Part shown: positions 7,698 through 16,441 of the stretch, piece by piece | Position numbering within the stretch: position 1 is the first letter of the stretch | How the letters are laid out: each line of letters opens with the position of its first letter | Origin: JBCBTD01 sp039818825 | Lineage (GTDB): Bacteria; Pseudomonadota; Alphaproteobacteria; Geminicoccales; Geminicoccaceae | NCBI GenBank assembly: GCA_039818825.1 | Contig: JBCBTD010000010.1 | Coordinates: 29,805 to 93,804, forward strand | Reading direction: 5' to 3' | Length of the DNA stretch: 64,000 bases | The notes under the pieces: generated by a model | The model's database searches: none | Seen by the model: only the letters and a program-made list of their open reading frames with translations | Told to the model about the DNA's origin: nothing | Program-made: the position numbers and the translations under genes

Positions 7698-10193
7698 ATG
7701 GCAACTCGTTACGACACCCAGCTCGTCAGCGACGGCACGGTTCATGCCTTGCGCAAGATCGGCGTGTCGGCCCTCGGGATGGGCATCATGGTGTTGGCGT
7801 TGGCCATCGCCGTCGCACTGTTGTTCCACAACCCGGCCGATCCGAGTTGGAACCAGGCGACCGGACGTGCCGTCGAGAATCCGCTCGGGATGCGCGGCGC
7901 CATATTGAGCGACCTTCTCTTCCAGGGCTTCGGGGTAGCCGCCTGGCTGGTACCTGCGGCCGTCGGCGCTTTCGGTCTGCGGTTGGCGCTCGGGCTGCCG
8001 CATCCGCGCCCGATCGTGCCGCTGACCGGACTGCCTCTGGCGCTGCTGGCCGTTCCGGCAGCACTTGCCGACCGGTCGTCTCTGGTCTCGCTCATGGATC
8101 ACGGTCTGCCAGGCGGGCTGGTCGGCTACGAGCTTTGGACGTGGTTCGCCCTGTCGCTCGGCGACGGCCTCTACGGTGTGGTCACCTTGGTCGCCGCGGT
8201 CGTCACGACCGTGGCCGCGCTCGGCCTCCTGCCGCGCGAAAGCCTGCGTATCGGGAGCCAGGCCGGCCGCGTCGGCGCTCGGGCCGCGGGTATCGTCGGC
8301 GGCATGGTCGGGCGCGGCAGCCGTTCCGCTTGGGCGTCGGCCATGGCGAGCGTCGCCCGACGTCGGCCAGGCACCAGGCAGCCCGAGCGTGCGCCGTCAC
8401 GGCGAGCCGGACGACTGGTCGACACGCTTCGCCGCGCACCGGCCGAAGCGTCGATCGACGACGCGGCGGGCGAGACCGTCGCTGGGGCTCTCCATGATGA
8501 CGAAGTCGGCGACGTGCCGCCGTCGCCGTTGGCCGGCCCAGCGGGCGGTGCGGCGCGGTTCGCCACCGAGATGCCGGTGGCCGCGACGCCAAAGCCGACG
8601 TTCGAGCGCCGGCCGGGTGCGGGCGTGAAGACGGCCAGTGGCTTCGAGCTACCGCCGCTGGGGTTGCTCGGTGTGGTCAAGCACGGGGTCCGCGCCGACC
8701 TCGACCCGGATCAGCTCGACGAGGTCAGCCGCGAGCTGGAGAAGGTCCTCGACGACTTCGGCGTGCGCGGCGCGATCGTCGACGCCAAGCCGGGACCGGT
8801 GGTAACGCTGTTCGAGCTCGAGCCCGCACCCGGCACCCGCGCGGCGCGGGTGGTCAACCTTTCCGAGGACATCGCCCGTTCGCTGTCGGCCGTCTCGGTC
8901 CGCGTCGCCGTGGTGCGCGGGCGGAGCGTCATCGGCATCGAGCTGCCCAACCCTGTCCGCGAGACCGTGTTCCTGAAAGAGATCATGGCATCGGAGGCGA
9001 TCACCAACCCGAAGATCCGCCTGGGCCTGTGCCTAGGCAAGGACATCTCCGGCGAGCCGGTCGTGGCCGACTTGGCGCGGATGCCGCATCTGCTGATCGC
9101 AGGCACGACCGGCTCGGGCAAATCGGTGGCGATCAATGCGATGATCCTGTCGCTGCTCTATCGCCACACGCCGGACGAGGTTCGGTTCATCATGATCGAT
9201 CCGAAGGTCATCGAGCTTTCGGTCTACGACGGCATCCCCCACCTGCTCTCGCCGGTGGTGACCGAGCCTGCCAAGGCCGTCGTCGCTCTGAAATGGGCGG
9301 TGCGGCAGATGGATCACCGCTACCGGTTGATGTCGCATTTGGCGGTCCGCGACATCCACGCCTACAACCGCCGCCTCGCTGATGCGCGTGACCGCGGCGA
9401 AGACCTCAGCCGGCGGGTGCAGGTCGGCTACGACCCGACCACCGGCCTGCCGCAGTTCGAGGAGCAGCCGATCGACACGCGGCCCCTGCCGCAGATCGTC
9501 GTCGTCGTCGACGAGGTGGCCGATCTGATGCTGACCGCCGGCAAGGAGGTCGAGGCGCAGATCCAAAGGCTCTCCCAGAAAGCGCGTGCCGCCGGCATTC
9601 ACCTGATCGTCGCCACGCAACGGCCGTCGGTCGACGTGCTGACCGGGGTGATCAAGGCCAATCTACCCTGCCGCATCAGCTTCCGCGTGAGCTCGAAAGT
9701 CGACAGCCGCACCATCCTCGGGGATTCCGGCGCCGAACAGCTGCTCGGCCAGGGCGACATGCTGTTCGTCAATTCGGGCGAGCCCGAGCGGCGTGTGCAC
9801 GGCCCGCTGGTCACGGACGCCGAGGTCGAGCGCGTCGTCACCCACTTGAAGGCACAAGGTGAGCCCGACTATCTGGGCGACGTGACCGCCGACGAACCGA
9901 GCTCGACCGGTTCGCCCAGCGCCGGCAGCGCGGTTGGTCCGACCGGCGATCTCTTCGGCGGAGGCAGCGACGGCGGCGATACCGACGTCGCGCAGTACGA
10001 CGAGGCGCTGAGGATCGTCGCCCAGGAACAGCGGGCGACCACGAGCTTCCTCCAGCGAAAGATGCGGATCGGCTACAACACGGCAGCAAGGCTGATCGAA
10101 CGGATGGAGGAGGACGGCCACGTGTCGGCCGCCGATCGGGTCGGCCGGCGTCAGGTGTTGATCAGTCGAGAGCCGGCCGACGGTGCTTGCTGA
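7698..10193 (+). CDS. ftsK: DNA translocase FtsK/SpoIIIE
   Basis: FtsK is a septum-located, ATP-driven DNA pump that clears chromosome termini during division. The 831-residue protein has an N-terminal membrane domain of about four helices (residues 20-175), a variable proline/alanine-rich linker (185-310), the alpha domain, and a RecA-like motor with Walker A GTTGSGKS at 469-476 and Walker B VVVVDEVADLM near 605. A winged-helix gamma domain (about 760-825, RKMRIGYNTAARLIERMEED) would read KOPS sites. The linker is much shorter than in E. coli. The 3' end overlaps the convergent acetyltransferase gene by 32 bases. Confidence 0.96.
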   Translation: MATRYDTQLVSDGTVHALRKIGVSALGMGIMVLALAIAVALLFHNPADPSWNQATGRAVENPLGMRGAILSDLLFQGFGVAAWLVPAAVGAFGLRLALGLPHPRPIVPLTGLPLALLAVPAALADRSSLVSLMDHGLPGGLVGYELWTWFALSLGDGLYGVVTLVAAVVTTVAALGLLPRESLRIGSQAGRVGARAAGIVGGMVGRGSRSAWASAMASVARRRPGTRQPERAPSRRAGRLVDTLRRAPAEASIDDAAGETVAGALHDDEVGDVPPSPLAGPAGGAARFATEMPVAATPKPTFERRPGAGVKTASGFELPPLGLLGVVKHGVRADLDPDQLDEVSRELEKVLDDFGVRGAIVDAKPGPVVTLFELEPAPGTRAARVVNLSEDIARSLSAVSVRVAVVRGRSVIGIELPNPVRETVFLKEIMASEAITNPKIRLGLCLGKDISGEPVVADLARMPHLLIAGTTGSGKSVAINAMILSLLYRHTPDEVRFIMIDPKVIELSVYDGIPHLLSPVVTEPAKAVVALKWAVRQMDHRYRLMSHLAVRDIHAYNRRLADARDRGEDLSRRVQVGYDPTTGLPQFEEQPIDTRPLPQIVVVVDEVADLMLTAGKEVEAQIQRLSQKARAAGIHLIVATQRPSVDVLTGVIKANLPCRISFRVSSKVDSRTILGDSGAEQLLGQGDMLFVNSGEPERRVHGPLVTDAEVERVVTHLKAQGEPDYLGDVTADEPSSTGSPSAGSAVGPTGDLFGGGSDGGDTDVAQYDEALRIVAQEQRATTSFLQRKMRIGYNTAARLIERMEEDGHVSAADRVGRRQVLISREPADGAC

Positions 10194-10737
10194 CCGCCGG
10201 CGCCGGCAGGCGCCAGACGGCCAGCGGATGAAGGGCTCCGGCGACGTGACCGTCGGTCCGAAAGCCGAGGGAGTGCATCAACCGCTGTGAGCGTTGGTTG
10301 GGCTCGTCGACCAGCGCGACGAGTTCCGACAGCCCGAGGTCGTCGAAGCCGTGGTCGACGAGCCGGCGCAACGCCTCGGCCGCGTAGCCTCGACCCCAAG
10401 CCTCCGGTGCCAGGGCGACGAGCACCTGGATCGCGTTGGCGAGGTCGGTTCGCTCGGCCGCTTCGGTCGGGCGCACCGGATGTAGCCCGACGACACCGCA
10501 GGGCTCGTCGTCCGTCGTCGCCCGGCGGCGCAGCCACCAGAGCCCCAGCCCCCGGTGCCCGTGCGCGAGCATCGGCGCCAACACCGCCTGGAACTCGGCG
10601 GGCGTCGGCACCTCGTCATCGAGGAGGAACCGCCGCACCTGCTCGCGTACGAGCATCGTCCGCAGGCGCTCGGCCTCGACCCAGGCCAACGGCTCGATGG
10701 TGAGGCGTTCGCTGTCGAGAACGGCAGGCGCTTTCAT
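10162..10737 (-). CDS. GNAT family N-acetyltransferase
   Basis: This is an acetyl-CoA-dependent acetyltransferase of 191 residues resembling the RimJ/RimL branch. The opening MKAPAVLDSERLTIEPL and the acetyl-CoA loop AWGRGYAAEALRRLV near residue 115 are typical, as is the NQRSQRLMHSLGF segment near 146. The substrate may be a protein N-terminus, an antibiotic or a small amine. The gene converges on ftsK and overlaps its last 32 bases, so the two ends share sequence on opposite strands. Confidence 0.85.
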   Translation of the reverse strand: MKAPAVLDSERLTIEPLAWVEAERLRTMLVREQVRRFLLDDEVPTPAEFQAVLAPMLAHGHRGLGLWWLRRRATTDDEPCGVVGLHPVRPTEAAERTDLANAIQVLVALAPEAWGRGYAAEALRRLVDHGFDDLGLSELVALVDEPNQRSQRLMHSLGFRTDGHVAGALHPLAVWRLPAPAVSKHRRPALD

Positions 10738-10889
10738 AGCTCACCTTCGTGCGCGGGGCTGTCCATCCGCATCCAGTCTTTTCCCAGGCCGGCCCGACCG
10801 GCACCACTCTCGCGCATCCGACCAGGGCTCGCAAAGCTGGATCGGCAGCGTGCTTGACAGACGCGGCCGAGGCGTGTGCGCATCGTCCC

Positions 10890-11636
10890 ATGCAGTCCCT
10901 TGGTTCCTGGCCCCGCCTCCATCTCGCCGGCGACAGCGCTTGGCTCGTCGACTTCGGCGAGCGCACCGATGACGCCGTGAACAACGCCACGATCGCGTTC
11001 GATGCGCGGGTCCGTGGCGCGACGATCGAGGGTGTGTCCGAGACCGCGCCGACGATCCGTTCGGTGCTGGTGCGTTTCGATCCGTTGGTCGTCGACGCCG
11101 AGGCGCTGCGCGGCAGGTTGGCGGATTGGTTGGCCGAGCGGGATTGGCTCGCCTCCCAGCCTCCAGCAGGTCGGAAGCGCTGGCACGTGCCGGTCTGCTA
11201 CGGCGGTCCGCACGGTCCCGATCTTGGCGAAGTCGTCGACCTCCTGAAGACCGACGAAGCTTCCGTCGTCGCCGAGCACGCGGCGACGTTGCAGCGCGTG
11301 CGGATGGTCGGATTCGCGCCTGGGTTCGTCTACGCGGGCCTGCTCGGCGAGCGGTGGAACCTGCCCCGGCGCACCGAAGTGCGGGCCGAGGTGCCGCCCG
11401 GCTCGCTGGCAGTCGCGGTGCGTCAGACCGTGTTCACGTCGACCGCGATTCCAACCGGTTGGCGGGTCATCGGCTGCAGCCCGTTTCGTGCCTTCCAGCT
11501 GGAGCGCGAGCCCACCTTCGTGCTCGCGGCCGGTGACGAGCTCAGCTTCGAGCCGGTCGATCCGGCGACGTTCGACGCGCTGGAGAAAGCCGCCGCGGCC
11601 GGCGAGGCGGTCGCCCGCGCCGAGGTGCTGCCGTGA
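10890..11636 (+). CDS. pxpB: 5-oxoprolinase subunit PxpB (KipI family)
   Basis: PxpB works with PxpA and PxpC to hydrolyse 5-oxoproline to glutamate at the expense of ATP. The 248-residue product starts at the ATG at 10890; the frame is open further upstream but without family character. Family landmarks are LAGDSAWLVDFGE near the start, the IPVCYGG-like stretch WHVPVCYGG, and GFAPGFVYAGLL followed by LPRRTEVRAEVPPGSLAVA. It is the first gene of four overlapping genes. A TTGACA at 10854-10859 could be a -35 element, but I see no matching -10. Confidence 0.92.
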   Translation: MQSLGSWPRLHLAGDSAWLVDFGERTDDAVNNATIAFDARVRGATIEGVSETAPTIRSVLVRFDPLVVDAEALRGRLADWLAERDWLASQPPAGRKRWHVPVCYGGPHGPDLGEVVDLLKTDEASVVAEHAATLQRVRMVGFAPGFVYAGLLGERWNLPRRTEVRAEVPPGSLAVAVRQTVFTSTAIPTGWRVIGCSPFRAFQLEREPTFVLAAGDELSFEPVDPATFDALEKAAAAGEAVARAEVLP

Positions 11637-12673
11637 CCGAGATCTTCCTCGATGTCGACGACGGCGGCTTCCGCACCACGGTCCAGGACCTCGGTCGGCC
11701 CGGCTTCCAGCGGAATGGCGTCGCCGAGGGGGGCGCCGTCGATCCTGTGGCGGTTTGGGAGGGCGCGGCACTCCTCGGTCAGCCACCTGAACTTGCGGCT
11801 TTGGAGATGGTCGGCCTCGGCGGTCGCTACCGGGCATTCGGAGGGGCGGTTCGAGTCGCGCTGACCGGTGCGCCGTTCGCCGCCGAGCGCGGCGGCGGCC
11901 GTGCGGCGCCCTGGCGTGGCTCGTTCGTGTTGGAGGATGGCGAGGTTCTGACGATCGGTGGCGCGCTGACCGGGGGCTACGGCTACCTCCACGTCGGCGG
12001 CGGTGTCGACGTCGCCCCGGTCTTGAGGTCGCTTTCGACCCATCTTCGTGCCGGGTTCGGTGGGTTCGGTGGGCGTGCGCTTCGCAAGGGCGACCGGCTG
12101 ATCGTCGGCGTCGACGACGGGCAGCCGGGCGAGTTGGAGCTGAGTGACCTGCCGAACGATCCGCCGAACCGGATCCGTGTGTTGTGGGGTGTCCAGGCCG
12201 AAGAGTTCTCCGCCGCCGAGCGTGAGCGGTTCTTGGCCAGCACCTTCGAGGTCACGCCGCAGCGCGACCGAATGGGGGTGCGGTTGGCCCACGACGGCGA
12301 GCCGTTCGTCACCGAGCGCAGCCTGACGTTGATCTCCGACGCCGTGGTGCTCGGTGACGTACAGGTTCCAGGCGACGGCCGTGCCGTGGTGCTGCTGGCC
12401 GACCGTCAGCCGACCGGCGGCTATCCGCGGATCGCAACGGTGATCTCCGCCGACCTCGCCGCCTTTGCCCAGTTGCCGCCCGGGGCCGCGTTTCACTTCG
12501 TCGCCGTCGATCATGCGACGGCGGTCTCGGCGCTCCGGGTGCATCAGGCTCGACTCGACACGCTCACCGAGCGGGTTCGTCCGCGGCTTCCGCAAGGCGC
12601 CGATCTCGAGCGTCGTTTGTCGACCACCAACCTCGTCGACGGTGTCACCACAGGAGGCTTGACCGGGCCATGA
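11633..12673 (+). CDS. pxpC: 5-oxoprolinase subunit PxpC (biotin-dependent carboxyltransferase-like)
   Basis: This is the second subunit of the ATP-dependent 5-oxoprolinase, 346 residues, homologous to the KipA/allophanate hydrolase subunit 2 fold. It starts with GTG in a 4-base overlap with pxpB. Characteristic motifs are TTVQDLGRPGFQRNGVAEGG near residue 15, GGYGYLHVGGGVDV near 114, and DRMGVRLAH with QVPGDGRAVVLLADRQPTGGY in the last third. It ends in a 4-base overlap with pxpA. Confidence 0.92.
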   Translation: MTEIFLDVDDGGFRTTVQDLGRPGFQRNGVAEGGAVDPVAVWEGAALLGQPPELAALEMVGLGGRYRAFGGAVRVALTGAPFAAERGGGRAAPWRGSFVLEDGEVLTIGGALTGGYGYLHVGGGVDVAPVLRSLSTHLRAGFGGFGGRALRKGDRLIVGVDDGQPGELELSDLPNDPPNRIRVLWGVQAEEFSAAERERFLASTFEVTPQRDRMGVRLAHDGEPFVTERSLTLISDAVVLGDVQVPGDGRAVVLLADRQPTGGYPRIATVISADLAAFAQLPPGAAFHFVAVDHATAVSALRVHQARLDTLTERVRPRLPQGADLERRLSTTNLVDGVTTGGLTGP

Positions 12674-13449
12674 CCTTGACCATCGATCTCAACGCCGACC
12701 TCGGTGAGAGTTTCGGGCCGTGGCGAATGGGCGCCGACGAGGCGCTGCTCGACATCATCACCAGTGCGAACGTTGCCTGTGGGTTCCACGCCGGCGATCC
12801 TGTAGTCATGGATCGCACCGTCAAGCTGGCGTCGGCGAACGGCGTCGCCGTCGGGGCGCATCCTGGCTTCCGCGATCTCGAAGGGTTCGGCAGGCGGCGG
12901 GTCCAAGGTCTCGACGCTGACGACGTCCGCACCTTGGTCCGCTACCAGCTCGGTGCGCTCCAGGCGATCGCCCGCTCGCACGGTACATCGGTCGGCCACG
13001 TCAAGCTGCACGGCGCGCTCGGCAACATGGCGAGCGAGGACGAGGCGCTCGCGCGCACGTTCGTCGAGGCAGTGAGGGCGGGCGACCCTGGCCTCGTCGT
13101 GGTGACCATGGCCTCTACGGCGCTGGAGCGTGCGGCCGGCGAGCTCGGCCATCCCCACGTCCGCGAGATCTACGCCGATCGGGCCTACAACGACGACGGG
13201 ACGCTGGTCGGCCGCGGTCAGCCTGGGGCGATGATCGACGACGCCGACGAGGCCGCGGACCGTGTCTTGGCGATGCTGGAGGACGGCGCCGTGACGGCGC
13301 TGAGTGGCCGCAAGATCGAGGTCGTGCCCGAGACCGTCTGCGTCCATGGCGACGGTCCCGACGCGGTGGCGATGGCGCGGACCATCCGCCGGCGTTTGGA
13401 GACGGCCGGCGTGCGCGTAGCGCCGTTCGTCCAACAGGAGGCCCGCTGA
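12670..13449 (+). CDS. pxpA: 5-oxoprolinase subunit PxpA (LamB/YcsF family)
   Basis: PxpA is the third subunit of the 5-oxoprolinase complex, a deacetylase-like barrel of 259 residues. The diagnostic N-terminus DLNADLGESFG is at residues 6-16. SANVACGFHAGDP, GAHPGFRDLEGFGRR and HVKLHGALGNM carry the putative catalytic and metal residues, and CVHGDGP is near the end. The start overlaps pxpC by four bases, and the stop shares one base with the following rraA-like gene. Confidence 0.94.
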   Translation: MTLTIDLNADLGESFGPWRMGADEALLDIITSANVACGFHAGDPVVMDRTVKLASANGVAVGAHPGFRDLEGFGRRRVQGLDADDVRTLVRYQLGALQAIARSHGTSVGHVKLHGALGNMASEDEALARTFVEAVRAGDPGLVVVTMASTALERAAGELGHPHVREIYADRAYNDDGTLVGRGQPGAMIDDADEAADRVLAMLEDGAVTALSGRKIEVVPETVCVHGDGPDAVAMARTIRRRLETAGVRVAPFVQQEAR

Positions 13450-14153
13450 TGGCCGATGACCTGCTCGATGCGCTGACACGTATCTCGACGGCAACGTTGA
13501 CGACCGTGCTGTTGAAGAAGGGGCTGCGCAACGTGTGGATCCGGGGTGCCATGCCGCTCACGCCCGGGGTGCAGCGATCGGCCGGGCCTGCGTTCACCTT
13601 GCGCTTCGTTCCCGCCCGGGAGGATCTGGCGACACCGGCGAGCTGGTCGTCTCCGACTTCGACCCGGGCCGCCATCGAAACGATGCCGCCGGGCTGCATC
13701 GTCGTCGTCGATGCGATGGGTGCCGCCGACGCCGGCATCTTCGGCGACATCCTTTGCGCGCGCATGGCCAAACGCGGGGTGAGGGCGCTGGTGACCGATG
13801 GGGTCGTGCGCGATCTGGTCGGTGTCGAAGACGCCGGGCTGCCGGTGTGGGCAAAGGGGACGGCGGCGCCGCCATCAGTTGCAGCACTCACCTTCGTCGG
13901 TTGGCAGGAGCCGGTGGGCTGTGGCGGCGTCGCGATCTTCCCGGACGACGTCATCGTCGCCGATCGTGATGGCGCCGTGTGCATCCCTCAGGCGCTCGTC
14001 GCGGAGGTCGTGGAGCTGGGTCTGGAGCAGGAGCGGTTGGAGGCCTGGATCGTCCGCGAGGTCGAGAGGGGCGCGGCACTTCCAGGCCTCTACCCGGCGA
14101 ACGAAGCCAATCTCGCGCGCTACCAGGAAGCCAAGCGGCGAGGCGACGCCTGA
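13449..14153 (+). CDS. RraA family protein (4-hydroxy-4-methyl-2-oxoglutarate aldolase-like)
   Basis: This 234-residue protein has the RraA fold, shared by class II pyruvate aldolases and by the RNase E inhibitor RraA. The metal and pyruvate site is visible as GDILCARMAKRGVRALVTDG (about residues 99-118), followed by VRDL; these support a 4-hydroxy-4-methyl-2-oxoglutarate or oxaloacetate-type aldolase activity. It overlaps pxpA by one base (TGATG), so it is co-translated with the 5-oxoprolinase genes, an unusual partnership. The name RNase regulator is less likely given this context. Confidence 0.82.
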   Translation: MADDLLDALTRISTATLTTVLLKKGLRNVWIRGAMPLTPGVQRSAGPAFTLRFVPAREDLATPASWSSPTSTRAAIETMPPGCIVVVDAMGAADAGIFGDILCARMAKRGVRALVTDGVVRDLVGVEDAGLPVWAKGTAAPPSVAALTFVGWQEPVGCGGVAIFPDDVIVADRDGAVCIPQALVAEVVELGLEQERLEAWIVREVERGAALPGLYPANEANLARYQEAKRRGDA

Positions 14154-14191
14154 GGCGCCGGCCGGCCCGTCACGATGGCCAGACCGGCGCC
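14154..14191. terminator. Hairpin between convergent genes, probable bidirectional terminator
   Basis: A perfect 8-base inverted repeat (GGCGCCGG at 14154-14161 and CCGGCGCC at 14184-14191) begins directly after the rraA-like stop. It lies between that gene and the convergent methyltransferase gene. There is no T-run, so termination strength is uncertain. Confidence 0.45.
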
Positions 14192-14197
14192 GGTTGG

Positions 14198-15889
14198 TCA
14201 GCGCGGTTTGCGAAAACGAAGGATGCCCCAAGCGAGCAGCCCGTCGTCGGCGGCTCGCACCCAATGGCCGAGGCCGATGATCATCCGGTCGAGATAGTCC
14301 TTCGAGACGGTCTCCACGAGGCCATCGTAGTTCGCTTGCAGCTCCTCGCGAACGCGGTCGTAGTGGGTTCGGAGGTTGGCCGTGAGATCGATCTGGTCGA
14401 GCACGTCGAAGCCGGCAGCGGTCGCGGCGTCGTTGTAGAACCGGAACGACGCGAGATCGTTCAGCCCGATCCGATCGTAGACCGCTTGGAGGGCGCCAGC
14501 GGCGACGTCGTCGGCTTGCATCGGATCGGTGAACACGAAGGTGCCACCGGGCTTGAGAACACGAAACACTTCTTCCAGGACCCGGTCACGCTGTTCCGAG
14601 TGCAGGATCGCATCCTGGCTCCAGACGACGTCGAAGGTTTCTGCGGCTGCCGGAATGTCCTCGAAAACCCCGTGGACCACGTCGACTCGGTCCGTCAACG
14701 CCGCCTGCCGGGTCTTGAAGCGATTCGTGTCGTTCTGCACGTCGGAGATGTTCAGGCAGGTGACGTTGCAGCCGAAGCGCGTGGCGAGGCGTCGAGCAGA
14801 ACCACCGTAGCCGGCACCGATGTCCAAGACGGCCGTTTCGGCGCCCAGGTCCGGAACCAAAGCGGCCATCCGATCGACGGTCGCAGCACTGGCGGCAGCG
14901 ATGTCGCGCGTGCTGTCGTAGCAGCCGATGTGGAGGTCTTCGCCGCCCCAAACCGTCGAATAGAACAAGTCGGCATCATCGCTGTTGTAGTACGTCTCGG
15001 CGGCGGCGCGTGCGTCCGGCTTGCCATCGGCCGTCGTGCTTTGACGCCACGTCGCTTGGTGTTCGGCGGTTTTTTCAGCAATGTGAACGAAGAAATCCGG
15101 GTCGCTTTCGTGGTAGGTTTCTTGGAAATCACCATAAGTGCTGACTCGAGCAAAACCTGCTTGATGCAGTAACTGGCGCATATAGTTTTTGCGCAACGGA
15201 TGGAGATTGAGCGTGTAGTTTTCGCCGTCGGGGAATGTGTACCGAAAGCGGACGAGGCCATCGTCGATATGCTGCGGAATGGCAGTGACGCTTTCGCCGC
15301 AATAGTAATACTTGTGTTTTGTCTTGAAGCCATGATCCAGCATGTGATCGTAGTTGCGTTGGTCGATGATCAGCATGCCGTCATGGCGCAAGGCGGCGTA
15401 GAATTCGGCGAGCGCGCGCCGCCTGTCCATTTCATCGTGCAAATGAGTAAACGAGTTGCCGAGACAGATGATGGCGTCGTATTTGCCGTGGATCGAGCGG
15501 TTGAGCCAACGCCAGTCGGCATGCACCGACTTGAGGATCAGCCCGCGACGCTGACCATTGGCAAAAGCCTTGGCGAGCATTGCGGCCGAGCCGTCGGCGG
15601 AGGTAACGTCGAAGTCCGCCTCCAACAACCTCACGGAATGAAAGCCCGTGCCGGTGGCGACGTCGAGCACCGTCTTTTTGCCACGAGCCCGCAGCACGTC
15701 GATGAAAAACTGCCCTTCGGTCCGCGCCCGCGCATCCCAGTCGATCAGTTCATCCCACTTCTCGACGAAGCTCTTGACGTACTCACCGCGATAGAGGTCG
15801 GTCTGCCGGTCTTCGAGCGGATCGGTGCCGTACTGTTGCTCGGTCAGCGACAGCTCTGGGTTGCGTAGCTGCACTTGCAAAGGGCTCAT
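14198..15889 (-). CDS. Bifunctional glycine/sarcosine and dimethylglycine N-methyltransferase (glycine betaine synthesis)
   Basis: This 563-residue protein joins two methyltransferases that together convert glycine to the osmoprotectant glycine betaine in three S-adenosylmethionine-dependent steps. The first half (about 1-275) carries SAM motif VLDVATGTG at 74-82 and resembles glycine/sarcosine methyltransferase. The second half (about 290-563) carries VLDIGAGYGG from 354 and resembles sarcosine/dimethylglycine methyltransferase, with DPMQADDV near 440. In many halophiles these are two proteins; single-chain forms are known, for example in Actinopolyspora. The region around 15050-15500 is visibly poorer in GC than its neighbours, which hints at horizontal transfer. 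It is a single gene with its own upstream region. Confidence 0.9.
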   Translation of the reverse strand: MSPLQVQLRNPELSLTEQQYGTDPLEDRQTDLYRGEYVKSFVEKWDELIDWDARARTEGQFFIDVLRARGKKTVLDVATGTGFHSVRLLEADFDVTSADGSAAMLAKAFANGQRRGLILKSVHADWRWLNRSIHGKYDAIICLGNSFTHLHDEMDRRRALAEFYAALRHDGMLIIDQRNYDHMLDHGFKTKHKYYYCGESVTAIPQHIDDGLVRFRYTFPDGENYTLNLHPLRKNYMRQLLHQAGFARVSTYGDFQETYHESDPDFFVHIAEKTAEHQATWRQSTTADGKPDARAAAETYYNSDDADLFYSTVWGGEDLHIGCYDSTRDIAAASAATVDRMAALVPDLGAETAVLDIGAGYGGSARRLATRFGCNVTCLNISDVQNDTNRFKTRQAALTDRVDVVHGVFEDIPAAAETFDVVWSQDAILHSEQRDRVLEEVFRVLKPGGTFVFTDPMQADDVAAGALQAVYDRIGLNDLASFRFYNDAATAAGFDVLDQIDLTANLRTHYDRVREELQANYDGLVETVSKDYLDRMIIGLGHWVRAADDGLLAWGILRFRKPR

Positions 15890-16441
15890 CGTGTCTCCTC
15901 GGTGCTTGGGATGCGCACGGCAACGGCACGCTCGCTTCGAGTAGCGGATCGTCGTTTCGAGCGGAGCGGCCGATGCCTCGGGAAAGCGGCATGGAGATCG
16001 GCCGTGGCGGTCTCAGCCTCGGACGTCGCGCTCGCCACCACGGCGACCACAACGATGGACCCGAGTCCGCTCGTTCACCCATGAAGTAAGCTGGCTACAG
16101 AAAAACGACAGCGCTGGTGAATATTGATACGCCTAGCATGTCGCTGGGTTTTCTTCTGCGCACACCACTATAGCTATTTTTTCGTACATGCTAAGTCCGG
16201 TGAGGCGATTTTTTTCTCGATGGGGAAAAATCTGCCGCCAAGTCATTGATGTTGATCCCGAATTTCAAGAGTTTTCCTTTCGACGATCACCCCGAAACGC
16301 GATTGTTCCAGGCGGTGAGTTGCTGCGCCGGGAAGCCCGCTCGATGCCGATCGATCCTGTCCGAGACCCCTCGCCAATGGACGGACCGGGGGCCCCGTGG
16401 TACCCGCGCTTCCACACGGAATTCGCGATAGAGGAGGCACG
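15890..16441. other. Long divergent intergenic region upstream of betaine gene and pgk
   Basis: This 552-base stretch has no convincing gene. Its centre (about 16085-16330) is AT-rich compared with the rest of the window. It contains an inverted repeat TAGCATGT (16134-16141) and ACATGCTA (16186-16193), and an AT-rich hairpin at 16207-16232 (arms 16207-16216 and 16223-16232 with two G-T pairs). It must hold the promoters of the osmolyte gene and of pgk, whose ribosome-binding site GAGGAGG is just before 16442. Confidence 0.5.

Noticed and set aside
15875..16084. Small ORF upstream of the betaine synthase gene on the plus strand
   Set aside because: Composition is not protein-like and it overlaps the gene start on the other strand.
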